A stretch of 64,000 nucleotides of DNA, from assembly GCF_036241575.1 (NCBI RefSeq), contig NZ_CP108455.1, forward strand, positions 6,183,001 through 6,247,000, in the 5' to 3' direction. Shown one piece after another: positions 27,827 to 39,100 of the stretch (position 1 is the stretch's first letter; every line of letters begins with the position of its first letter). The notes beneath the pieces were generated by a model. That model searched no databases. It saw nothing but the letters and a program-made list of their open reading frames with translations, and had not been told where the DNA came from. A program made the position numbers and the translations under genes. Source of the stretch: Streptomyces sp. NBC_01267. GTDB lineage: Bacteria > Actinomycetota > Actinomycetes > Streptomycetales > Streptomycetaceae.

Positions 27827-28704
27827 CGGCGCTCCGTTTCGGTCGTGGCGATCTCCATGACGTACTGCCCGTAGCCCGACTTGGGCAGCGCGGCCCCGCG
27901 CCGGTAGCAGGCCTCCGCGTCGATGAAGCCGCGTCGCAGCGCGATCTCCTCGATGCAGGCGATACGGACGCCCTGCCGCCGCTCCAGCACCTGGACGTAC
28001 TGGCCCGCGTCGAGCAGCGAGTCGTGGGTCCCGGTGTCCAGCCAGGCGAAGCCGCGCCCGAGGTCGATCACCTTCGCCCGGCCCTCCCGCTGGTAGGGCC
28101 GGATGACATCGGTGATCTCCAGCTCGCCGCGCGCCGACGGGGTGAGGTTCTTCGCGATGTCCAGGGCGGTGTTGTCGAAGAAGTACAGACCGGTGATGGC
28201 CCGGTCGGTACGCGGGTGGGCGGGCTTCTCCTCGATGGCGACCAGCCGCCCGTCGTCGTCGACCTCGCCCACGCCGTACCGCTCCGGGTCGGAGACGCGG
28301 TAGCCGAACAGCACACAGCCGTCCAGGGTCTGCCGGCTGTCGTGGAGGAAGCCGGAGAGGCCGGGCCCGTAGAAGATGTTGTCGCCGAGGATCAGCGCGA
28401 TCGAGTCGTCGCCGACATGGTCCGCGCCGATGATGAACGCCTCGGGCAGCCCGCCGGGCTCCGGCTGGACGGCGTAGCTCAGATTCAGCCCGAGTTCCGA
28501 GCCGTCGCCGAGCAGCCGCTGGAAGAGCGGCTGGTCCTCGGGCGTGGAGATGATCAGGATGTCCCGGATGTCGGCGAGCATCAGCACCGACAGCGGGTAG
28601 TAGATCATGGGCTTGTCGTAGATGGGCAGCAGCTGTTTGGAGACGGCCAGCGTCACGGGGTGCAGGCGCGTTCCGGCGCCCCCGGCGAGGATGATGCCCT
28701 TCAT
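27823..28704 (-). CDS. rmlA: glucose-1-phosphate thymidylyltransferase
   Basis: The protein has 293 residues. It opens MKGIILAGGAGTRLHPVT, the nucleotidyltransferase loop, followed by SKQLLPIYDKPMIYYP and GDNIFYGPG, all diagnostic of RmlA. It makes dTDP-glucose from glucose-1-phosphate and dTTP, feeding RmlB at 23026. Four-base overlaps on both sides (with GT-3 upstream, GT-2 downstream) embed it among the glycosyltransferases. Having its own rmlA and rmlB frees the cluster from primary cell-wall sugar supply. Confidence 0.96.
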   Translation of the reverse strand: MKGIILAGGAGTRLHPVTLAVSKQLLPIYDKPMIYYPLSVLMLADIRDILIISTPEDQPLFQRLLGDGSELGLNLSYAVQPEPGGLPEAFIIGADHVGDDSIALILGDNIFYGPGLSGFLHDSRQTLDGCVLFGYRVSDPERYGVGEVDDDGRLVAIEEKPAHPRTDRAITGLYFFDNTALDIAKNLTPSARGELEITDVIRPYQREGRAKVIDLGRGFAWLDTGTHDSLLDAGQYVQVLERRQGVRIACIEEIALRRGFIDAEACYRRGAALPKSGYGQYVMEIATTETERR

Positions 28705-30008
28705 GGGTGAGTCACTTCCGTAGGCGGGGCTGGGTGGTCGGCCGGTCGGGGACGGCGCATCAGAGCCTCGGCCGCGTCGGCGCCGCGCACCGCACCACCC
28801 GCCTCGCGCACGTCCCGGCGCATCCGGGAGACCGCGGCACGGATCCGCGCACTGGTGGCGACCTCGTCGACCGCCGCACGCAGCGCGTCCGGGCCGGTCG
28901 CCTCCCGGTACAGGACGCGGCCCAGGTCGAGGTCCGCCACCTGGGCGGAGATGACCCGCTGGTCGATGTGGAACGGCACGAGCACCATGGGCACGCCGAA
29001 GAAGAGCGACTCCATGACGCTGCCCATCCCGGCGTGCGTGATGAACGCCGTGGCGTGCCGCAGCACTTCGGGGTGGCGCAGCCACTGGTGCGCCTCCACG
29101 TTGCCGGGCAGCGGGCCCAGCTCGTCGAGGGTGACGCGGTGGCCGAGGGTCATCACGATGTGCCACGGTGAGCCGGCCAGCGCCTCGACGCAGGAGCGCA
29201 GGAAGCTGCCCTGGTCGGGGGTGTAGGAGCTGCCGAGCGAGAGCAGCAGCACCGGCCGTCCGTCGGCGGGCGGCGACCAGCTGGTGGAGGCCGCCTCGTC
29301 CGGCTCGTCGGCCAGGCACGGCCCGACGAAGGCGAACCGGTCGTCGAACGTCTCCGGGGCGATCTGGAATTCCTTCGGCAGGAAGACGATGTTGTCGCCG
29401 TGCTCGGCGCCGAAGCCGTCGATCGGGACCTGGTCCAGCCCGCAAGAGGTGAGCAGCTTGTCCCGGCGGGCGACGAATTCGGTGATCAGGGGGTCCTGCG
29501 GGTCGACCGGCTCCGGCGGCGGGCCGGTGACCTCCTGGCTCTGGCGGTCGGACATGGAGAACCCGGGGCTCGACGCGATGGTCGGGCAGAGCTGTACGAC
29601 GGGGACGTCCCAGGCGCGGGCCAGGATCCGGCCGGTCTCGGACGCCGCGAGGTCGTGGGCGATGAGATCGGGGTGTCTTTCGCCGAACCGGTCCACCACC
29701 GCCTGCAGGGGGGCGAGCGACTCCTCGAAGAACTCCAGGATGTTCTCCACGGCGGACCCGGTCGGTCCGTCGGCCCACGGGAACCGGGAGGCGTACACGA
29801 CGGCCTCCGCCCCGACGGCGCGGACCATGTCGGCGAAACGCTCGGTGACGAAGCAGGTCACCCGGTTCCCGCGCCGGACCAGTTCGGCCAGCATCGGCAG
29901 CGTGGGCGCGATGTGCGCGTACGCGGGGAAGGTGAGGACGGCGACGTGTCTGGGCGGGTGAGGCGCGGGATTCAGACCTGATTGTCCATTCACGGCGCGA
30001 GTATGCAC
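28701..30008 (-). CDS. MGT-type GT1 glycosyltransferase (GT-3)
   Basis: The protein has 435 residues from a GTG at 30008; a second GTG lies 5 codons later and no strong ribosome site decides between them. The N-terminal motif reads FPAYAHIAPTLPML, with Ala before the catalytic-type His instead of Gly. The donor site FITHAGMGSVMESLFFG is intact. It is the first gene of the leftward operon GT-3, rmlA, GT-2, GT-1, P450. A CTAG-ended palindrome at 30046-30061 lies just upstream and is shared with the divergent hexosaminidase gene. Confidence 0.9.
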   Translation of the reverse strand: MHTRAVNGQSGLNPAPHPPRHVAVLTFPAYAHIAPTLPMLAELVRRGNRVTCFVTERFADMVRAVGAEAVVYASRFPWADGPTGSAVENILEFFEESLAPLQAVVDRFGERHPDLIAHDLAASETGRILARAWDVPVVQLCPTIASSPGFSMSDRQSQEVTGPPPEPVDPQDPLITEFVARRDKLLTSCGLDQVPIDGFGAEHGDNIVFLPKEFQIAPETFDDRFAFVGPCLADEPDEAASTSWSPPADGRPVLLLSLGSSYTPDQGSFLRSCVEALAGSPWHIVMTLGHRVTLDELGPLPGNVEAHQWLRHPEVLRHATAFITHAGMGSVMESLFFGVPMVLVPFHIDQRVISAQVADLDLGRVLYREATGPDALRAAVDEVATSARIRAAVSRMRRDVREAGGAVRGADAAEALMRRPRPADHPAPPTEVTHP

Positions 30009-30045
30009 CCGCGAATTGCCCAGCGCGACAGCGGAGTTGGGAAGA

Positions 30046-30061
30046 CTAGGGCTCCCGCTAG
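30046..30061. promoter_or_regulatory. palindromic CTAG-ended site, possible PAS-LuxR operator
   Basis: CTAGGGCTCCCGCTAG lies 38-53 bases upstream of GT-3 and 76-91 bases upstream of the hexosaminidase gene. Both 4-base ends are perfect, but only about 10 of 16 positions fit CTVGGGAWWTCCCBAG. Confidence 0.35.
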
Positions 30062-30136
30062 TCCATAGCGGCGAAGGTGGTCTTTGACAGAGTCATTACT
30101 AATCCGACCAGCTTCGCGAGAGAGACACGGTCCGAG

Positions 30137-31792
30137 ATGAATGTAAGTGGAAGGCTGCCCGGACGGCCCCTCAGCAGACGCACGAAGACCTCGGTCATCG
30201 CCGTGGCGATGGTCGTCACGGTCGGTGTCTCCACCGCGGCGGCGTGGGGCAGCACGTCCTCCACTCCGGCGGCGAGCGGCGCAGTGCCGCTGACCCGGGT
30301 GGTACCCCAGCCGGCCAGCGTGCAGACCAAGCCGGGTGTGGCGTACACCCTCTCGCCGGGCGCCGCGATCCAGGCGACCGCCGGTTCCGCCGACGCGAAG
30401 GACGCCGCGGACTTCCTCGCGGGGCTGCTGCGCAAGCCGACCGGGTACGCCCTGCCGGTGCGCAGTGTGCCGTCCTCCACCACGCCGACCGGCGTCGCGC
30501 TGGTGCTGGGCGGTGCCGACTCGGTGAAGGGCGCCGAGGGTTACCAGCTGGACGTCACGTCCAAGGCCGTGACGATCCGGGCGAACAAGCGCGAGGGCCT
30601 GTTCAACGGCATCGAGACACTGCGGCAGCTGCTGCCCGCGAAGCTGGAGAGCCCGAAGCCCGTCGGCGGACCCTGGCGGATCCAGGGCGGCACGATCAAG
30701 GACCAGCCGCGTTACGGCTTCCGCGGGGCGATGCTCGACGTCGCGCGGAACTTCATGCCCGACACCGGGGTGAAGCGGTACATCGACGACCTCGCGCGCT
30801 ACAAGATCAATTACCTGCATCTGCACCTGGTCGACGACCAGGGCTGGCGCATCCAGATCGACTCCTGGCCGAATCTCACCAAGATCGGCGGCAGCACCGG
30901 GGTCGGCGGCATATCGAAGGGCTACTACACCAAGGCCCAGTACAAGGACATCGTCGGGTACGCCTGGTCGCGCGGCGTCACCGTGATTCCCGAGATCGAG
31001 GGCTCCGACCACCAGCAGGCGGCGCTGGCCTCGTACGCCGAGCTGAACTGCGACGGCAAGGCGCGGGAGTTGTACACCGGCTTCCTCAAGAGCGACGAGG
31101 GCCTGCTCTGCGTCGACAAGCCGATCACCTACACCTTCATGGACCAGGTGATCAAGGAGGTCGCGGAGATGACCCCGGGGCCGTACATCGGCATCGGCGG
31201 TGACGAGACGCAGAACCGGTCGGCCGCCGAGCTGAAGACCTATTACAACAAGGTCGGACCCCTCGTCCAGAAGTACGGCAAGAAGGTGTACGGCTGGCAG
31301 GAGTCGGCGGTCGGCCTGGACCCGGCGACCACGACGACCGAGCTCTGGGGCGTCGGGATCGGCGACGACGAGGTGATCGCCGCGGCCAAGGGCGGCGCGA
31401 AGGTCGTCATGGCCCCGTCCGACCACGCGTACATCGACATGAAGTACAACGCGGAGAAGCCCGAGTACCCCGTCGGCAACACCTGGGCCGGTACGACCGA
31501 TGTGCCGGACTCGTACAACTGGGATCCGAAGACGGTGCTCAAGGGGCTGCCCGAGTCGGCGATCGCCGGAGTGGAAGCCCCGTTGTGGACGGAGACCGTC
31601 TTCGGTATGGACCAGCTGGAGAACCTCGCGTTCCCGAGACTCCTCTCCATCGCGGAGATCGGCTGGTCGCCCGAGTCGAGCCACAACTGGGACAGCTTCA
31701 AGACGCGTCTCGCCGCCCAGGGACCCCGGCTGCGGGAGGCCCGGGTGAACTACTACATCGCGCCCGAGATCCCCTGGCCGTCCGGCAGTTGA
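30137..31792 (+). CDS. secreted beta-N-acetylhexosaminidase (GH20)
   Basis: The protein has 551 residues; ATG 30137 is preferred over an earlier in-frame GTG because it gives a clean signal segment (RRTKTSVIAVAMVVTVGVST). A GH20b-like N domain precedes the catalytic barrel: YGFRGAMLDVARNFM, HLHLVDDQGWRIQ and the catalytic Asp-Glu pair in GIGGDETQN, with a Trp-rich sugar pocket (YGWQES). It removes terminal GlcNAc/GalNAc outside the cell. Divergent from the glycosyltransferase operon, it could be a housekeeping chitin enzyme or could reactivate an intracellularly glycosylated, inactive product, as OleR does for oleandomycin. The sequence alone does not decide. Confidence 0.9.
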   Translation: MNVSGRLPGRPLSRRTKTSVIAVAMVVTVGVSTAAAWGSTSSTPAASGAVPLTRVVPQPASVQTKPGVAYTLSPGAAIQATAGSADAKDAADFLAGLLRKPTGYALPVRSVPSSTTPTGVALVLGGADSVKGAEGYQLDVTSKAVTIRANKREGLFNGIETLRQLLPAKLESPKPVGGPWRIQGGTIKDQPRYGFRGAMLDVARNFMPDTGVKRYIDDLARYKINYLHLHLVDDQGWRIQIDSWPNLTKIGGSTGVGGISKGYYTKAQYKDIVGYAWSRGVTVIPEIEGSDHQQAALASYAELNCDGKARELYTGFLKSDEGLLCVDKPITYTFMDQVIKEVAEMTPGPYIGIGGDETQNRSAAELKTYYNKVGPLVQKYGKKVYGWQESAVGLDPATTTTELWGVGIGDDEVIAAAKGGAKVVMAPSDHAYIDMKYNAEKPEYPVGNTWAGTTDVPDSYNWDPKTVLKGLPESAIAGVEAPLWTETVFGMDQLENLAFPRLLSIAEIGWSPESSHNWDSFKTRLAAQGPRLREARVNYYIAPEIPWPSGS

Positions 31793-31826
31793 GCGATGCG
31801 GGGCGGCCCGGTGGCCGCTCTGCCGA

Positions 31827-31859
31827 GGGAGGCCCCGGCGTGTGCCGCCGGGGCCTCCC
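31827..31859 (+). terminator. terminator after the hexosaminidase gene
   Basis: A perfect 14-base stem (31827-31840 with 31846-31859) and 5-base loop, 34 bases after the stop. Confidence 0.85.
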
Positions 31860-31904
31860 CGCGTGACCGGCGCCCCGTGCCGGACAGGTCCCGGGGACCA
31901 GGTC

Positions 31905-31920
31905 CTAGGGACTTCCTCAC
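31905..31920. promoter_or_regulatory. PAS-LuxR (PimM-type) operator-like site
   Basis: CTAGGGACTTCCTCAC matches 13 of 16 positions of CTVGGGAWWTCCCBAG and ends 24 bases before the start of the adenylating-enzyme gene, just where such operators overlap the -35 box. It would drive the ligase and probably the PKS gene behind it. Confidence 0.6.
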
Positions 31921-31944
31921 TACGATCCGGCCGATACTGCGGCC

Positions 31945-33030
31945 ATGTCGGTGAAGTTGAGTACGGATGAGCTGAAGGGGCTGACCGATGGCTGGCTGGC
32001 CCAGGACCTCGACGCATGGACGCGGCACGTGCTGCGGCGGCACTTCGACCCGGAGGACGGGTCCGCCTACTGGCTGAAGAAGCGGACCGAACTCGACTTC
32101 GACCCCCTGGCGATCACCCGCTACGAGGAGCTGGCGCAGTTCGACCACTTCGACCTGGCGGTCCTGCGCGACGGTGACCCCGCCGACTTCGTACCGGCGA
32201 GCGTGGCCCGCCCACTGGCCGGGCGGGTCTGGGAGTCGGGCGGCACGACGGGCAAGCCGTGCCGTGCCTTCTACACCGAGGCGATGAGCCGGCACTGGGC
32301 CGCCTGGCGCCACCTCGGACGGCAGATGGCCGGGTTCAGGCCCGGCGGCGTCTGGGTCGACGCCTGCCCCAGCGGCCCGCACCTGGTGGGCGAGGAGGCG
32401 GACCACCTGGCCGACATGTACGGCTCCACGGTGTACTCGATCGACCTCGACCCGCGATGGATCAAGCACCTCATCCGGGGTGGGCGCCTCCTGGAGATGG
32501 ACGAGTACATCGGCCATGTCATCGAGCAGATCGTCGACATCATGGACACCCGCCCGGTGGACTACCTGCGGACCACCCCCGCCACCGTGCAGGCCCTGAT
32601 CAACCGCAGGCCCGACCTGATGGCCAAGCTCTCCGGCGTCTACCTGGGCGGCACCCAGTTCACCCCGGACGCCTACCGGAAGTTCGCCGACGCCATGCCC
32701 GGCGGGGTCATCGGGACCACGTACGGCAACACCTTCGGCAACGGCAACGGCCTGCCGTCACCCGACGGCGGCGCGACCCTGCCCTACGTGCCGAACTTCC
32801 CGCACACCACGATGACCGTCGTCGACAAGACCGACCCCACCCGGGTCGTGGAGTACGGCGAGGTGGGCCGGGTGCGGCTGATGGTGCTGCACGAGGACCT
32901 CTTCCTGCCCAACGTCCTGGAGCGCGACCAGGCGATCCGGTTCCGGACCTCGGACCAGTGGCCCTGCGACGGGGTGGCCAACGTGCAGCCCCTCCAGGTC
33001 ACCGCCGACAAGCCCGAGGGCCTGTACTGA
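31945..33030 (+). CDS. PaaK-like adenylate-forming enzyme lacking the C-terminal lid
   Basis: The protein has 361 residues, against about 430 for phenylacetate-CoA ligases. The ATP loop WESGGTTGKPCRAFYT and the YGNTFGNGNG region identify the PaaK branch of the ANL superfamily. It ends at about the hinge (QVTADKPEGLY), so the C-terminal subdomain that carries the second catalytic Lys is absent. It may make only an acyl-adenylate, work with a partner, or have lost activity. Position directly before the CoL-containing PKS suggests the same aromatic acid as substrate. No good ribosome site is seen; start at ATG 31945 fits the conserved core. Confidence 0.8.
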   Translation: MSVKLSTDELKGLTDGWLAQDLDAWTRHVLRRHFDPEDGSAYWLKKRTELDFDPLAITRYEELAQFDHFDLAVLRDGDPADFVPASVARPLAGRVWESGGTTGKPCRAFYTEAMSRHWAAWRHLGRQMAGFRPGGVWVDACPSGPHLVGEEADHLADMYGSTVYSIDLDPRWIKHLIRGGRLLEMDEYIGHVIEQIVDIMDTRPVDYLRTTPATVQALINRRPDLMAKLSGVYLGGTQFTPDAYRKFADAMPGGVIGTTYGNTFGNGNGLPSPDGGATLPYVPNFPHTTMTVVDKTDPTRVVEYGEVGRVRLMVLHEDLFLPNVLERDQAIRFRTSDQWPCDGVANVQPLQVTADKPEGLY

Positions 33031-33144
33031 GCCACCGGTCCTCGTACGGCAGCACCGGCCGGCGCCCGCCGCCGGGCAGTTCAGCGGTCGGGCGGTGCCG
33101 ACGCACCCGCCTCACCTCGAAACCCTCCCGAGAGGCATGGCGGC

Positions 33145-36100
33145 ATGTTGCGCACCGAGCTGATCCGACCGCTGCACGAACTGATCGCGGAGCACGCCGC
33201 CCGGCTCGGTGACAAGACGGCCTTCCGGGACGACCGGCGCGGTGTCACCTACGCGGAACTCCACCAGCGCACCGGACGGCTCGCCGGGCAGCTGGCCGGG
33301 CTGGGCCTGGAGCGCGGCCGGTGCGCGGCCCTGCTCCTCGGCAACTGCCTCGAAATGGTGGAGAGTTACCTGGCCGTCGCCCGGTCGAGCGCCATCGGCG
33401 TGCCGCTCAATCCGCACGCCACCGACGCGGAGCTGGAGCATCTGCTCACCGACAGCGGGGCGGTGGTCCTCGTCACCGACCCCGCCCATCTGGACCAGGT
33501 GCTCCGGGTACTGCCACGCCACGAGCGGCTGCGGGTGGTGGTCACCGGGGACGGGCCGCTGCCCGACGGTGTCGCCCGCTTCGACACGCTGATGGCCACC
33601 GATGCGCCCCAACCGCCCCGCGATGACGCCCAGTTGGACGACACCGCCTGGATGCTCTACACCTCGGGCACCACCGGCACCCCCAAGGGAGTGCTCTCCA
33701 CCCACCGCAAGTCCATGTGGGGCGTCGCGGCCTGTTACGCGCCGGTGCTCGGCCTCGACGAGTCCGACCGGGTGCTGTGGCCGCTGCCGCTCTCCCACAC
33801 CGTGGCGCACAACCTCTGCGTGCTCGGGGTGGTCGCCGTGGGTGCCACCGCGCGCATCATGGACGGCCTGGCGGTCGACGAGATCGTGACGGCGCTCCGC
33901 GAGGAACAGTCCACCTTCGTCTGCGGTGTCCCCACCCTCTACCAGCACATACTCGAATCGGCCCGCGGCACGGTCCTCGGCACATCGGCGCTGCGGGTCT
34001 GCATGGTCGCCGGATCGGGCTGCTCGGCCGCGCTGCACCACTCCTTCGAGGAGGCGCTGGGCGTACGGCTGCTCGACAGCTACGGCAGCACCGAGACCGG
34101 CGGCCCGATTACCACCAACTCGCCGACCGGGCCGCGGATCGCGGGCTCCTGCGGGCTGCCCGTACCGGGGCTCACCGTACGGCTCACCGACCCGCGGACC
34201 GGCGCCGAGGCCGCCGAGGGCCGGGAGGGGGAGATCTGGGTCGACAGCCCGGCCCTGATGCTCGGCTACCACGGCAGGCCCGAGGCCACCGCCGAGGTGC
34301 TCGCCGACGGCTGGTACCGCACGGGGGACCTGGCCCGCCGGGACGACGACGGCTACCTCACCATCACCGGCCGCATCAAGGAGCTGATCATCCGCGGCGG
34401 CGAGAACATCCACCCCCGCGAGGTCGAGGACGTGGTGTCCGAGGTGCCGGGCGTCGTCGAGGCCGCGGTCGTCGGCAAGCCCCACGAACTGCTCGGTGAG
34501 GTACCGGTCGCCTTCGTGGTGCCGGGCCCCGGCGGAGTCGACCCGGACCGGCTGCTCGCCACCTGCCGGGCACGGCTCTCGTACTTCAAGGTGCCCGCGG
34601 AGGTCTACGAGGTCGACCGCATCCCGCGGACCGCGATCGGCAAGGTCGTGCGCCAGTCGCTGCTCGACCTCCCGGCCCGGGTGCGCCTGGGCGGGGTGAG
34701 CCACCACGACGCGCTGCTGCGCACCGAGTGGGTTCCGGTGCCGACGGCCCGGGACGAGGGCGCGGACGGCGGCGGGGGCGACGGTGAGGCGCTGCCCGGC
34801 TTCGACGTACTGGCCTGTCCGCCGGATCCGGCGACCGGTCCCTACGAGGCGACGGAGCGGGTGCGCTCCCGGGTGACCGACTGGCTGGCCGGTGAACACC
34901 CGCTGCCCGCACGGCTGTTGGTCGTCACTCGGGGTGCGGTGGCGGCGGCTCCGGGCGCGGAGCCGCGCGATGTGGCGCATGCGCCGGTCCAGGGCCTGCT
35001 GCGGTCCGTCCAGGCCGAACATCCGGGCCGGATCGTACTGGTCGACCTCGACCCGGACACGGATGTGGCTGCGGATGTCGATGCCGAACCCGGCCCCGAC
35101 CTCGATGCGGGTTCCGGTTCCGGTTCCGATTCCGGGTTCGACGCCCGCCGGGCGGTCGAGGCGGTCGAGGCGGCCGAGGTCTCCGGAGCCCGGGAACCGC
35201 AGTTCGCCCTCCGCGCGGGTGCGGTGCTCGTGCCACGCCTGGCCCGGGTCCCGGCCCGGGAGGGTGAGGCCGGCGATGCCGCCGTACTCGATCCCGAGGG
35301 GCTGGTGTGGGTCGCCGGGTGGACCACTGCCCCGGGTGCGGATCTGGCCAGGCACCTCGTCACCGCGTACGGAGCACGGCACCTGCTGCTGACCGGCCAC
35401 GGCCCGGCCGAACCCGCCGAACCCGCGGGATCCGGGGCGGAGTTGTCCGTCGAGCGGTTCCGCTCCGAACTGGCCGAACTCGGCGCCGGGGCCACCGTGG
35501 CGGAGTGCGACCCGGCCGACCGGAACGCCCTGGCCGCACTGTTCGGCAGCCTCGACCGGCCGCTGACCGCCGTGGTCCAGGTGGACGCGGCCACCGGACC
35601 AGGATCCCTGCCCTCCCGGATGGCCGCCGCGGCCCAGCTCCACGAACTGATGCTGACTCAAGCGCCGGAGGCACACCTCGTGTACGCCTCCGCCGCCGCG
35701 CAGCCGGGCAGCGCGGAGGAGAGCGAACACGCGCCCGTCACGGCGTACCTCGACGCGCTGGCCCAGCAGCGGCGGGCCCGTGGTCTGCCCGCGGTCTCGG
35801 TGGCCTGGGGGCCGTGGGCCGCGCGGGCCGACCGGGTGTCGCTGTCGACGCAGCAGGGCGCGGCGCTGTTCGACCGGGCGCTCACGGGCGCCGACGCCGC
35901 GCTGGTGGCCGCCCGGCTGGACCTGACCGGCACCGGCACCCGCCCTGGCACCGAAACCGGCCCGGTTCCTGGTCTGTTGCGCGCCCTGGTCGCTCCGCGC
36001 CAGGACGCCGCGGGCCCCGATGCGGAACTCCTCGCGCGACGTCTGGCCGAGTCGTCGCGGGCCGAGCGCGAGCGGATCCTGCTGGAGCTGGTGCGGTCCG

Positions 36101-39100
36101 AGATCACGGCCGTCCTGGGGCCGGTCCGGGGCCCGCAGGACCTGCACGACGTCACGACCGACACCGCCTTCAAGGATCTGGGCCTCGACTCGCTGACCGC
36201 CGTCCGGCTGCGGGACCGGCTCGCCTCCGCGGTCGGTGTGCGGCTGCCCGCGACCCTCGCCTTCGACTTCCCGACCCCCGCCGCGGTCGCCGGGCACCTG
36301 CTGACGGAACTCTTCGGCCACGAAGCGCCACCGGCCGACGACAGCCGGGCGTCGGGGCAGGCAGCCGCGGAGGCCGACGAGCCGGTGGCCGTCGTCGCGA
36401 TGGGCTGCCGCTTCCCCGGCGGGGTCTCGTCCGCCGAGGACCTCTGGCGTCTCGTGATGGCGGAGTCCGACGTGATGGGCGCGTTCCCCGAGGACCGGGG
36501 CTGGGACACCGAGAACCTCTTCGACGCGGACCCCGACCGGGCGGGCCGCAGCTACGCGCCGGCGGGCGGATTCCTGCACGACGCGGACCGGTTCGACGCC
36601 GCGCACTTCGGGATCAGCCCCCGCGAGGCCCTGGCCATGGACCCGCAGCAGCGGCTGCTGCTCGAATGCTCCTGGGAGACCTTCGAACGCGCCGGGATCG
36701 ACCCCACCTCGCTGAAGGGCAGCAGGACCGGGGTGTTCGCCGGAGTGATGTTCGGCGAGTACGGCACCCGGCTGCACCGGCGGATCCCCGAAGGGGTCGA
36801 GGGCTACCTCGGCAACGGCAGCGCGGGCAGCGTCGCCTCGGGCCGCATCTCCTACAGTTTCGGCCTGGAGGGGCCCGCGATCACCGTGGACACCGCCTGT
36901 TCCTCCTCGCTGGTGGCGCTGCACCTGGCGGCCCGCTCGCTGCGCTCCGGCGAGTGCTCGCTCGCGCTGGCCGGCGGGGTGACGGTGATGTCCACCCCGT
37001 CGCCCTTCGTGGAGTTCAGCCGCCAGCGCGCCCTCTCGCCGACCGGCCGCTGCAAGGCGTTCTCCTCCACCGCCGACGGCACCGCCTTCGGCGAAGGCGT
37101 GGGCCTGATCCTGCTGGAACGGCTGTCCGACGCCCGCCGCAACGGACATCCGGTGCTGGCCGTCATCCGGGGGAGCGCGGTGAACCAGGACGGTGCGAGC
37201 AACGGGCTGACCGCACCCAACGGCCCCTCCCAGCAGCGGGTCGTCCGCCAGGCCCTGGCGGCGGCCCGGCTCACCCCGGGCGAGGTGGACGCGGTCGAGG
37301 GACACGGCACCGGCACCACCCTGGGCGACCCCATCGAGGCGCAGGCCCTGCTGGCCACGTACGGTCAGGGCCGCCCCGCCGACCGCCCGCTGTGGCTGGG
37401 GTCCCTGAAGTCCAACATCGGTCACACCCAGGCCGCCGCCGGGGTCGCAGGCGTGATCAAGACGGTCATGGCGATACGCCACGGGATGCTGCCGAGAACC
37501 CTGCACGTCGAGCAGCCCACCGGGCACGTGGACTGGTCGGCCGGGTCCGTACGGCTGCTGACCGAGTCGACGCCCTGGCCGGAGACCGGGCGTCCCCGCC
37601 GGGCCGCCGTGTCCTCGTTCGGAGTCAGCGGGACCAACGCCCACCTCGTCCTGGAACAGGCGCCGCGCACCGACCCGGCGCGGTCCGCCCCGCGTCCGGC
37701 CCGGACCCGTCCCACCGCCGTGCCGTGGGTGCTGTCCGCGAGGAGCGAGCCCGCGCTGCACGCCCAGGTGGAGCGGGTACGCGAGGCAGCGGCCGGACTC
37801 GACCCGTGGGACGCCGCGTTCTCCCTGGCCACCGGGCGGGCCGGGCTGGAGTACCGGGCCGCCGTCGTCGGCGGGGACTTCAGCCGGATACGCACGGGCC
37901 GGGCGCACGCCGGTCGCCTCGCCGTGCTCTTCACCGGGCAGGGCGCCCAACACCCCGGCATGGGGGGCGAGTTGTGCGGTGCGCAGCCCGCCTACGCCGC
38001 CGCTTTCGACGAGGTGTGCGCCGCGCTGGACCGCCATCTGGACCGGCCGCTGCGCGAGGTGATCGCCGACGGGTCCGGACTCCTGGACCTGACCGCGTAC
38101 ACCCAGCCCGCACTGTTCGCGCACGAGGTGGCGCTGTTCCGGCTGCTGACCTCGTGGGGCCTGCGCCCCGACGCGGTCTGCGGGCACTCGGTCGGCGAAC
38201 TGACGGCCGCCCATGTCGCGGGCGTGCTCACCCTGGCGGACGCCGCCACCCTGGTGGCCGCGCGCGGACGGCTCATCCAGGCGCTGCCCGCAGGCGGTGT
38301 CATGGTCCCGGTCCGGGCCACCGAGGCGGAGATCCGGCCGTTGCTCGGCGCGGGCGTGGACATCGCCGCCGTCAACGGCCCCCGCGCCGTGGTCCTCGCC
38401 GGTGACCGGGACGCCGTGCTGTCGCTGGCCGCCCGGTTCACCGGGGCCGGGCGTGCGGTCAAGGAGCTGCGCGTCTCGCACGCCTTCCACTCCGCCCGCA
38501 TGGAGCCGATGCTCGCCGACTTCCGCAAGGTCGCCGACGGCCTGACCTACCGTCCGCCGCGCATCCCGATCGTGTCGAACGTGACCGGCCGGTTCGTCGA
38601 CGGCGACGACATCTGCTCCGCCGACCACTGGGTCCGGCACGTCCGCCAGGAGGTCCGGTTCGCCGACGGCGTCCGCAGCCTCTACGAGGACGGCGTACGC
38701 ACCTTCCTGGAAATCGGCCCCGACGGCCCGCTCACCGCGGCGGCCCAGGACTGCCTGTCCGACGTGGAGCCCGCCGGGGAGCTCCGCTTCGTCGCGGCCC
38801 AGCGCCGGACGTCGGCGCAGCTGCCCGCCCTGGCCGACGCCCTCGGCGCGCTGTACACCACCGGCACGGACCTCGACTGGCCCGCCTTCTTCGCGGGCTC
38901 CGGGGCGCGCCGGACCGACCTCCCCACCTACGCCTTCCAGCGGGAGCGGTACTGGCTCGAAGCCGGGGCCGCGCCGGACGACCCGGCCTCCCTGGGCCAG
39001 CGCTCGGCCGCACACGCCCTGCTCGGCGCCGCGGTGCGGCTGGCCGACGGAGAGGGTGTGCTGCTCACCGGGCGGCTCGCGGTGCGGTCCCAGCCGTGGC

